Assembly (NCBI GenBank): GCA_029204225.1
Contig: CM055103.1
Span: 56,439,078-56,503,077 of the forward strand
Source: Diphasiastrum complanatum
Lineage: Eukaryota > Streptophyta > Lycopodiopsida > Lycopodiales > Lycopodiaceae
Direction: 5' to 3'
DNA length: 64,000 nucleotides
A program made the position numbers and the translations under genes. Position 1 is the stretch's first letter. Each line of letters begins with the position of its first letter. The notes beneath the pieces were generated by a model. The model was given only the letters and a program-made list of their open reading frames with translations, was not told the DNA's origin and did not search any database. Positions 55,423-64,000 of this stretch are shown piece by piece.

Positions 55423-58400
55423 CTAGCTTGGTTCAATCATTGCTTTACTAATCACTCCAAGTGATGATCTGAACTTCATAAAAGGTGTCTTTTGAAGTGG
55501 TTTAGTAAGTAGATCAGCTACACATTCATTGCTTGGAACATGCTCCAAAGCAATCTCCTTGGCTTGCACCATTTCTCTCACAAAGTGATGGCATATCTCA
55601 ATGTGCTTAGATCTTGCATGGAAGATTGGGTTAGATGCAAGGTGTTGGGCTGATATATTGTCATTGTAGATGATTGGTGCCTCCTCTGAATCCATGATCT
55701 TTAGTTCCACCAATAATCTCTTGATCCAAAGTACCTCCTTTGTAGTGGTTGTCAAAGCTTTGTACTCGGCCTCGGTTGAAGATAGAGATATAGTTTCTTG
55801 CTTCTTTGAAAGCCATGAAACCACACCTTCTCCTATGAAAGTTGAATAGGCACTTTTTGATTTCCTATCCCTCTTTTCCCCTGCAAAATCTGAATCACTA
55901 AATGCATGAAGGTTAATCACATCTCCTCTATATAGAATCCCAAAATCCAATGTACCCGAGATGTATCTTAGAATCCTCTTAGCCTTTTTTTAATGGATAT
56001 TCAATGGCTTTTGCATGGATTGGCTCAACCTACATACACTAAAGCTAAGATCTGGTCTAGTTATAGTGATCCACATTAAGGAACCTATAAGTTGCCTAAA
56101 CAAAGTGATGTCTATGAAGGATCTTTCATCATCTTCATTTGGCACTTTTACATCTTGCTCCATTGGTGTGTCAACACTTTTGCATACTTCCATCTTAAAC
56201 TTCTTCAAAAGACTTTGAGCATAGTTTACTTGACTTATAAAGATAAAATCAGACCCTCTAAATACTTCTATGCCTAAGATGAAGTGAAGACACCCTAGAT
56301 CTACCATCTTGAACTCTAAGGATAGATCTATCTTGATTTTTTCAATACCATCAACACTATTTCCACTAATGATGATGTCATCTACATAAATGAGTAAAAG
56401 TACAATACCAACATCATCAAACTTAATGTAAAGAGTAGGATCATATTCACTTTGAACAAAAGAAAGTGAAATAAGATAGCAATGTAGTCTTGAATTCCAA
56501 GAACTCGAGGCTTGCTTCAAGCCATAGATGCTTCTTTGGAGATGGCATACTTTGTTCTCCATTCCATGCTTGATGAACCCTTGTGGCTGCTCCATATAGA
56601 TATCCTCTTCCAAAAAACCATTCAAGAAAGCATTAGAGACATCCATTTGACATAGAATACATCCAAAATGTGATGCAAGTGCAATGATTAGTCTTATTGT
56701 GACCATCTTGGCCACAGGTGCAAAAGTTTCCTCATAGTCTATCCCTCTCTCTTGAGCATAACCTTTTGCAACTAATCTTGCTTTATGTTTGTTAAAACTC
56801 CCATTTGCATTCAACTTAAGCTTGAAGACCCACTTGCATCCTATTACATTCCTTTGAGGTCTCTAAACAAGCAACCAAGTTTCATTCTCAATCAAGGCAT
56901 CATACTCATCCAACATAGCTTTATACCATTCTTTGGAGTTCAATGCATCTTCAACATTAGACGATTCTTCAAAACTAGATAAAGCATAAGAAGTGGATGA
57001 GATACCCTCAACTTGCTGTCCTTTGCCTTGATAAGTGAGCCTTGATGGCTCCACTTTTGCCCTTGAAGATCTCCTTGGTGTGATAGGCGGGTTTGGTGCT
57101 TGCTCCTCCATGAGCTCCTCCTCAAAACCAAGATCTTGCTCCTCGGCCATCTTCTTCTTGATTGTTGGAGCACTTGAGCCTTCTTCAAGCATATGCATAT
57201 GATGTTCATCAAAGATGACATCCCTTGAAACAACAAATTTGTTCAAGGATGGGAGATAGACTTTGTAGCCCTTGCTTGAGCTTGCATATCCAAGCATGAT
57301 CCCTCTTGTGGAAGATGGATCCTCCTTGGTTCTTGTTTCCAATGGCACATGCACATGACATATACACCCAAAAACTTTCAAGTGATTAAAATTGGGTTTC
57401 TTTCCATACAACATCTCATAAGGAGTTTTGCCTTCAATTTCTTTGCAAGACACCCTATTCATCAAGTAGTTTGCACATACAAGAGACTCACCCCAAAAGG
57501 ATTTGGAAAAACAAGCATCTAATCTTAAAGCCTTAGAACATTCACATAATGTTCTATTCCTTCTTTCAGCAACTCATTTTGTTGAGGAGTGTAAGGACAA
57601 GAAGTCTCTTTCTTGATCCCTTCCTCCTCACAAAAGGCCTTGAACTCATTGGAGATGAATTCTCCACCATTGTCACTTCTAAGAATCTTGATGCTATGAT
57701 TATGATGCTTTTCCACAAACAACTTGAACTTTACAAAAGTATCAAATACTTGAGACTTGAAGGAAAGTAAGAACACCCAACACTATCTTGAGTAGTCATC
57801 AATGAAGGTTAAAAACATGGATGAACCTCCATTAGATTTGGTGCTAGCAATGTGCACATCCGAGTGTATGAGTTCAAGAGGATGAGATGACTTTGTGATG
57901 GAGTTAGGAAACACCTTCTTATGTGCCTTGGATAAGGCACAAGCTTCACAAACCTTGTCTTCCTTCCCAATAGACCTTGGTACGCCTAAAGCATACTCCT
58001 GCTTGATCATAGCCTCCATGGAACCCGAGTTGACATGTCCAAGTCTTTTGTGCCATAAAGTAAAGGTAGATATCTTGCTCTTCTCGGCCAACATGACAAC
58101 ATTAGTATCCACAAATGCATCCAGCTTATAAAGTTTGCCAAGTCTAGTGCCCTTAGCCACTATCTTACCCTTCTTCTTGATGAAACATTCATTTGAAGCA
58201 AAGTCAACATTGAAACCATTGTCTACCATTCGGCCAACACTTAGTAGATTCTTTGTTATTGTAGGAATGTACAAAACACCTTCTATGTTGATCTTTTTGG
58301 AAGATCCTAAGCAAAGGGGAATGCTACCAACTCCTTCAATCTTACAAGCTTCATCATTTGCTATATAGATAGACTTTATAGGTCCATCATAAGATAAGAG

Positions 58401-59390
58401 AGAAGAGAAAAACTCCCTTTTACTAGTCATGTGTGAACTAGCACCCGAGTCAATCCACCAAGGATCTTCTCCTTTGAAGCTTGTTGAAGAAAATATGGAC
58501 ATCATGAGAGAGTCCTCATGTGAACTCTTCTCCTCCTCCTCTTTGCTCATGTTGGCTTGGCTTTGATCTTGCTTCCTCTTGAAGCATTCCGAGGCATAAT
58601 GCCCCATCTTGCTACAATAGTAGCACTTCACCTTTGATTTGTCTTTCTTGACTTTGGTGGTTGATGGAGATGCCTTTGGGGGTCCTTCTTGATCCTCAAG
58701 CTTTGTAGACTTCTTGAATGTTGATCCTTTGCCTTTGGACTTGCCTTTGCCTTTGGTGAAGAGAGCTTGGTCATCTCCACCTTGGATGGAAAGCCTATCC
58801 ATCCTCTCTTGCATTTGGCTCCTTCTTGATTCCTCGGCCATGAGTGTGCCTTGGAGTTCTTCAAGTATGGGTAGCTTACCCATAATTGCATATCCCTGAA
58901 CCAAATTGTCAAATTCAAAGCTTAGTCCATTCAATATGAGTTGAACAAGCTCTTCATCCTTGATAGGGTCACCTATAAAGGCTAGCTCTTTGTTCAATTC
59001 CTTTACTCTTAGGACAAAAGTATGTGCACTCTCTCCTTTCTTTTGATAGCTTCTATAGATTTGATTCTTCAAAGCTAAAATTCTAGTTTGGTTCTTGGAT
59101 TCATAGACCTTTTTCAAAGTCTCCCAAGCATCTTGAGCTGAAGTGCAATCTCCTACCTCTCTTAAGAGTTCATTTGCAACATTCATTTTTATGCAATGTA
59201 GTGCAACATTGCACCTCTTGATGTATTTGGCTTTTTCTTGAGGATGAATAGGTTCACCCTCCTTACCATTTACAATTTCCATCAGATCTAGCATGATCAT
59301 GATAGATTCCATTCTAACTTTCCATATGGAATAGTTAGTTTTGTTGAGCCTTTCATTAGTATCCAAAAGATATGCATTTATAGATGCCAT
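55423..59390 (-). pseudogene. E3 gag-pol polyprotein, nearly intact
   Basis: The ATG at 59390 starts MASINAYLLD. The first 535 codons (to 57783) include Gag, the knuckle CYYCSKMGHYASEC near residue 256, the protease DSGASSHMT near 314, the pre-integrase HKRLGHVNSG and integrase HSDVHIAS. A TAG follows DDYSR. Integrase continues with RSDNGGEFISN; one base is lost in PQQNG near 57580. Frame 56863-57465 holds the integrase end and linker, then a TAG. RT lies at 55990-56814 ([31 protein letters not shown]), then a TAA after NIH. RNase H lies at 55423-55950 (DSDFAGEKRDRKS, SSTEAEYKALT, RSKHIEICHH, DLLTKPL). All domains are present, four lesions apart from one open frame. Confidence 0.92.
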
Positions 59391-60183
59391 CTAGTCTCCT
59401 AATCAAGGACTTGACACAAATGAAGGTTACTTCTATTGATTTGATTGAAGTTCTATATTATCCCACTTCTTAGGGACCTGAAAAGATCAGTTATAGACTT
59501 CCTATAAAGATCTATGAATGATCTCTAACAAAATCAAATCATAGAATACTAGAAACAATGCACTTGCTTGATTGAAGTAGACAATACTAGTAGAATTGCC
59601 CCTCTTTCTATAAAGAACATTAAAGCTTCCAAATGATCTGATCAAGAGTGAATTTCAGCAACCTAATATACTTCCAAAATCACTTGTAAAAGATCTAAAT
59701 GGAATTTAATGAGGATGCAACACAATCTACTATCCAATCACAAGCCAAAAATGATCAAAATTAATGAAAAATTGATCTAATTTGGTGCATAAGTCAAGCA
59801 ATGGTTGGACTGAACCTAAATCACTTTAGGAGGTGTCTACTACACCTTAGAACAGCCTTGAAGAGTCCCCAAAACTCTGATCTTCCCTCTCCTTGAATGC
59901 TAGAAAGCCTCCTCTATGAAATCACCTCCAAGACTCGCTTAGAAATCAATGCTTGGAGCAAGCAAAACTTGCTATCTTGGTAATGTGAATTGAATTCAAC
60001 TTTGCCTCTGGTTTTAGACACCTAAACACCTGCAAATGAAGTCACACAACACCAATCTCCAATGTATTTAACTCACTTTGAGTTCTAGAATCAATACTAG
60101 ATGCTAAGATCCAATCTACACAAGATTTAGATCAAAAATTGTGATCAAATTGAATGAAAACCAAGGATTTAGCTCATTTCAAC
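59391..60183 (-). other. E3 leader
   Basis: This is 793 bp without a gene between the PBS and the gag start. It is AT-rich and shorter than the E1 leader. Confidence 0.75.
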
Positions 60184-60201
60184 CTTTAGGCTCTGATACC
60201 A
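60184..60201 (-). other. Primer-binding site, initiator tRNA-Met type (E3)
   Basis: The minus strand reads TGGTATCAGAGCCTAAAG. The first 13 bases match the complement of plant initiator tRNA-Met. It is adjacent to the 5' LTR. Confidence 0.9.
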
Positions 60202-60883
60202 TGTAAAAATTACGCAAATAAGGATCCTAAAACACTTGAAATGATGAGGGAAACAATAGATTATGATTTCATAAGATTAGCACAAGTTGAATTATCAAAA
60301 TCCATCAAAAATCTATGCTTGGACCTCACTAAATGGCCCAAATCCTTGAAGAAGGCTTCACACGTGTGAAAGTACGGCCTCCCACAGTCTGAGTACTGTA
60401 CACCAGACCTACATTCAATCCTATAATCATTAGTAATCACAAGTACTTAAACAATCATGAACATAGAGAGCAATTGCACCATTATGAGAGAAAAAACATG
60501 AAATTGCTTGATTGATTTTGTTGAGATATCATCACCTATATATACATAATCCATCACGGTTTTGGGCAGGTATGAGTAGCCCTAAACCTATCCCTAATGC
60601 TAATTTTGGTGGATCTTTCATCCCTACCAAGTTAGGGTTGGAATCTTGGAGATCCCTCAACAATGCAAAAATTATCAAAAATAGCTCCTAATTTTTTCTC
60701 CCTTGTATCTAAGCATAATTTGGACTCATTCCAAAGGTTCTAACACTTAGGTCTACTTGAGAACATCCTTATGAATGGAATCCTATGCTATTTGGCACGT
60801 GTGACAAGCCACATCATGACCATCTAACTATTTACAAGTCATATGACCAAAACTAGTCAAGCTAGAATTGTGAATTTTTAACA
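60202..60883 (-). repeat. E3 5' LTR (682 bp)
   Basis: It begins TGTAAAAATTACGC and ends GAATTTTTAACA. It is the partner of 54727-55408, with TATA-like CTATATATACATA at about 60535. It is followed on its outer side by CTCCTCCTCACTATC, the internal polypurine-side sequence. Confidence 0.92.
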
Positions 60884-60897
60884 CTCCTCCTCACTAT

Positions 60898-62140
60898 CAG
60901 ATGGGGCAAGGGAGATAGAAGAACGCGAACATAGAAGAGAGCAGAATATTGCAAAACAGCTCTCCCATTCTAATCAACTGCTAAATGCAAAAACAGTCTA
61001 ATAGACAGCTTATGCTAAATGTAATCACAGCCTTAAGTGTTCTAATTGCCCAACAGGATCTTAAAAATTAATTCATAGTCTAAATAAGAGTACAGTCCAG
61101 CAAAGAGATTAGAGATGGTTTGTGTGTGGTGCTACTGAAATCAAATTCAATGTGAAGTATAGTTCTGAAATAAATGGAAGAGCAGTATGATAAGGCGAGT
61201 TCCTCAAGCGTCAAAGATAGCCATCGTCTGATCAGAAACTGAGTCGTCGTAGACGTCCGTGTTTTAATCAGAGTGAGTAAACAAGCACAATCAAACAACA
61301 ATGAAAGTGCATTCAATCACAACAAGCATTCATCTACGTCATACACAGATAAAAACAAGTTGTTGTTATATTACACTAAAGCACAATACAAAATAGCCAT
61401 TACAACCAAAATGATGGTGTAATTGGGATGCTCAAACAATGTGTCTCATAGACGGAGCAACCACTAATCTGTGCTTGGATGATCTATTTATAGATTTCAT
61501 CTATGTATCAATTACATTGAATGCTTGTCACCTAATTAGGAAAGTCGTTGTACTGGAAGTATATGGCTTTTGTGACAATTGTACACAGTATATATACGGT
61601 CAACAAATCAAGAACGTTGACGCAGACGAGGACGTCGCAAATTCTCTCACTTCGCATTACATGAAGTGGTTTTCTCTCACTTCGCAAATTTTGGAAATTG
61701 ACTGGGAACGTTCCTCGGTCAAAATAGATGACCTTCGGCATTTTCTCTCTCTTTGGGGTTTTGCGAAAAAGCCGGAGGTGCCCTTAAACAGTTTAACCCT
61801 TAAAAATAGATGACCTTTGGGAATTTTCTCTCTTCACGTTTTTTGAGAAGATGCGAAAAAGCCGAAGGTGTTGAAAATGGTTAAACTTTTGAACTATACA
61901 AGTTAAACTTTTTGAACTATGCAAGTGTCGCATTTCGAAAAAATGTGATAAAGCTGAAACTGAAAATATAGTTCATTTCTGCAGACTGTCGAGACACTTA
62001 GAGTATTTCTGTAGACTGTCACGAAAGTAATGTATTTCTGCAGACTTGTTTTAAATGCTAATTTCGTGGAAGTCCTTAAAGATGGCCAAGTCTTCAATGA
62101 CTTCGAATTATTGAACTTAACATCTAAACTTGAAATTATG
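60898..62140 (-). repeat. E4 copy 2 3' LTR with repeated U3 motifs
   Basis: In the minus direction the TATA box TCTATAAATAGATC lies at 61498-61481 and the R/U5 part runs to 60898. Upstream (61630-62050) are three sets of repeats: TTCTCTCACTTCGCA at about 61642 and 61672, AAAATAGATGACCT at 61723 and 61802, and ATTTCTGCAGACTGTC three times at 61975-62047. Such repeats in U3 often act as enhancers. The upstream end is a guess. Confidence 0.65.
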
Positions 62141-62333
62141 ACAGGATTGGTTACCCTTTGTTGGAGATCAGCCGAAAGCCCGTTGTAGACGTTCTTCAAA
62201 TAAATTGGTTGTCTAAGTTTGCAATTCCTGCAGGTATCAGATGAGCAGACGTAGAACCAAAGTTGGTTTCACCTGACCCTAGATCAATGATCAATAAACA
62301 TGCAAGAAGAATCATGAAAGAGAAATTAGTCAT
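62141..62333 (-). other. E4 3' noncoding region
   Basis: This lies between the polyprotein stop at 62334 and the LTR. No clear polypurine tract was identified. Confidence 0.4.
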
Positions 62334-63790
62334 TCACAAAGGAGGCAACTGGGGGCTTAATTTCAAACAGTCTCCCTTAAGCATGTTGAAGAAATTCTGG
62401 TGCTTGATCCTGGGAAGTCCTTTGGTGAAGATGTCTATGACCATTTCTGTTGTGGAGCAGTATTGAAGGACCACTTGCCTTGAGAAAACTTTCTCTCGAA
62501 TAAAATGATATTGGATTTCTATGTGCTTGGATTTGCCATGAAATCTGGGATTCAGTGACAGTGAAATATATCTCAAGTTGTCAGACAGAATGTTGGTAGC
62601 ATTAAACTGAGTGTGATGTAGGTCATGAAGTAATAACTTGATCCATACAGCTTCTTTTGAAGCTTGACATGCTGTGATGTACTCTGCCTCTATCGAAGAA
62701 AGTGCAACTGATTTCTGCTTCCTTGAGTTCCACGAAATTGGTCCCCTTGTCAGATAGAAACAGAACCCGGAGGTAGATTTTCTGGTAGAGATTGTTTCTC
62801 CCCAATCTGAGTCGAAGTATCCTCGTAGGGCGAGTGGGTTGATAGCATTTCCATCGTCCCTGAATATATCTCATCACTCTCTTTAATGCTTTCCAATGAG
62901 AAATCCTAGAATTAGACATGAATTGACTTAATGTGCTAATAGTGTATGCTAAATCTGGTCTAGTACATAGCATTGCATACATTAGAGATCCGATTAGTGA
63001 ATGATAAGGGTACTTTGCTAAGCTGAGTACTTCACTATCAGTCTCAGCACAAGAAGGTTTAGTCAATACTATTCTTGGATCCATTATAGTATCAATTGGT
63101 TTGCAATCAGACATATGAAACTTTTCTAAAATGCCTTTTAGATATGTTTGCTGGCTAAGACAGATCTTTTTCTAAAGTCTATCTCTAGTAATGTGAATTC
63201 TTAGCAAAGAATGAACATATCCTAAATCAGTCATGTCAAATTCCTTTGACAGAGCACTCTTACTAGTGTGTAGAAGAGAAGTGTCATTAGACAAAATAAA
63301 TGCATCATCTACGTAAAGAGCTATGTGAACTGAATTGGTGCCTATATCCTTTGAATAAACATTACAGCTAGCTCAATTGTTTGCAAATCCTAATTGAATG
63401 AGATAAGAGTTGATTCTATTGAACCGTGCTCTTGCGGCCTGTTTCAGACCGTAGATTGCTTTGTACATCTTGCACACTTTGTGCTCTTGGCCTTTGACTT
63501 CGAATCCTTCCGGTTGGAAGGTGTACAGCTCCTCTTTGACTGCATCTTAACAACAGGACTGAAAATTTCTTGATAATCCACTCCTTGGACTTGAGTGAAT
63601 CCTTTAGCCACCAGCCGTGCTTTTAATTTTGCAATGGAACCATCAGAGTTGATCTTTTTCTTGAAGATCCACTTGTTGTTGATAACTCTCTTGTGAGTGG
63701 GAAAGTCGACCAGTGTCCAGGTCTGATTCGTCAAAAGTGAGTTGTACCACTTTCCAAGCTTCTTGTCACTTCACAGCATCCTTGGAGTTA
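62334..63790 (-). pseudogene. E4 copy 2 RT-RNase H
   Basis: From 63790 down the sequence reads [40 protein letters not shown] and VVKMQ. Then about 105 bp are missing and the frame changes ([10 protein letters not shown]). Near 63310 the catalytic strand LYVDDAFILSND is kept. MSDCKPIDT to RPDLAYTISTLSQFMSN lies at 63114-62860. RNase H motifs (SKHIEIQYHFIREK, TKGLPRIKH) are at 62576-62334. It is broken in at least three places. Confidence 0.82.
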
Positions 63791-63796
63791 ATTGCT

Positions 63797-64000
63797 GTTA
63801 AAAATTCACAATTCTAGCTTGACTAGTTTTGGTCATATGACTTGTAAATAGTTAGATGGTCATGATGTGGCTTGTCACACGTGCCAAATAGCATAGGATT
63901 CCATTCATAAGGATGTTCTCAAGTAGACCTAAGTGTTAGAACCTTTGGAATGAGTCCAAATTATGCTTAGATACAAGGGAGAAAAAATAGGAGCTATTTT
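63797..64000 (+). repeat. E3-type LTR, start, opposite orientation
   Basis: It reads TGTTAAAAATTCACAATTC onward, the exact inverse orientation of the two E3 LTRs, up to the window edge inside the LTR. It begins where E4 copy 2 is interrupted, so it is probably the 5' LTR of another E3-family element inserted in the plus direction. Confidence 0.88.

Larger units (their letters stand above)
54727..60883 (-). mobile_element. Complete Ty1/copia retrotransposon E3 (6157 bp)
   Basis: On the minus strand: 5' LTR 60202-60883, PBS, leader, gag-pol, polypurine tract, 3' LTR 54727-55408. Both LTRs are 682 bp. By eye I count about eight substitutions and two single-base indels, so the insertion is fairly recent. 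No matching 5-bp target duplication is seen (CTCTC on the left, CTCCT on the right). The right flank instead repeats 15 bases of the internal polypurine region. The polyprotein carries three stops and one frameshift. Confidence 0.93.
60898..63790 (-). mobile_element. Ty1/copia element E4, copy 2 (3' part)
   Basis: On the minus strand: RT (63790-62623), RNase H end (62576-62334), a noncoding stretch, then the 3' LTR (about 62140-60898). It is cut upstream of RT at 63797 by an E3-type LTR. It complements E4 copy 1: this copy keeps RNase H and U3, and copy 1 keeps the integrase half. Confidence 0.83.

Overview
This window reads as nuclear DNA from a land plant with a large, repeat-rich genome. 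Almost everything recognisable is LTR retrotransposon of the Ty1/copia and Ty3/gypsy superfamilies. Some are nearly intact, most are broken, and many are nested or recombined. The primer-binding sites match plant initiator tRNA-Met (copia) and tRNA-Asp (gypsy). Paired gypsy copies show CAG-to-TAG changes, as expected from decay of methylated plant DNA. I see no intact host gene, rRNA, tRNA or CRISPR array. The species cannot be fixed from the sequence; a non-seed plant or gymnosperm is possible, but that is a guess.

Layout. 1-5087 (minus): 5' part of copia element E1, with one open gag-protease-integrase-RT frame running off the left edge, a long leader, a tRNA-Met site and an LTR. 5142-6790 (minus): gypsy family F fragment (gag, PBS, LTR). 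6896-11985 (plus): gypsy element G-A (LTR, hairpin-rich leader, gag with four zinc knuckles, protease, truncated RT). 12649-15479: gypsy protease and RT pieces in opposite orientations, then a SWIM-like zinc-finger remnant. 15775-17427: degenerate GC-rich minisatellite and an inverted repeat. 17568-24817: gypsy element G-B, whose gag/protease has been replaced by copia sequence. A 665-bp foldback element lies inside G-B. 24830-30060: remnants of at least three more gypsy elements, including an unknown ORF downstream of an integrase fragment.

30554-31440 (minus) is a decayed multi-exon gene resembling an Ulp1/C48 cysteine protease. 31481-33576 is copia fragment E2, with a gypsy protease patch in its leader. 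33840-39450 holds unrecognised decayed coding DNA, a (CA)n-rich minisatellite, an A-rich tandem duplication, a coding region with about six 22-23-residue tandem repeats, and a transposase-like ORF. 39451-43402 and beyond (minus) is gypsy element G-D. It shares its gag with G-A but has an unrelated leader and LTR. 44300-50560 has no gene I can support. 50745-51060 is a gag remnant with three zinc knuckles, followed by an inverted E1-type LTR piece. 51490-53795 (plus) and 60898-63790 (minus) are two copies of copia family E4. Between them is a complete copia element E3 (54727-60883) with two 682-bp LTRs. Another E3-type LTR begins at 63797 in the opposite orientation.

The elements encode the usual retrotransposition set: Gag to form particles, an aspartic protease to cut the polyprotein, RT and RNase H to copy RNA into DNA, and integrase to insert it. 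Only E1 appears able to encode its proteins over the part seen, and E3 is only a few mutations from intact. The least ordinary features are the reciprocal copia/gypsy mosaics, the alternating sense/antisense motif in the G-A and G-B leaders, the multi-knuckle Gags, the foldback element, the 23-residue repeat coding region and the spliced Ulp1-like remnant.
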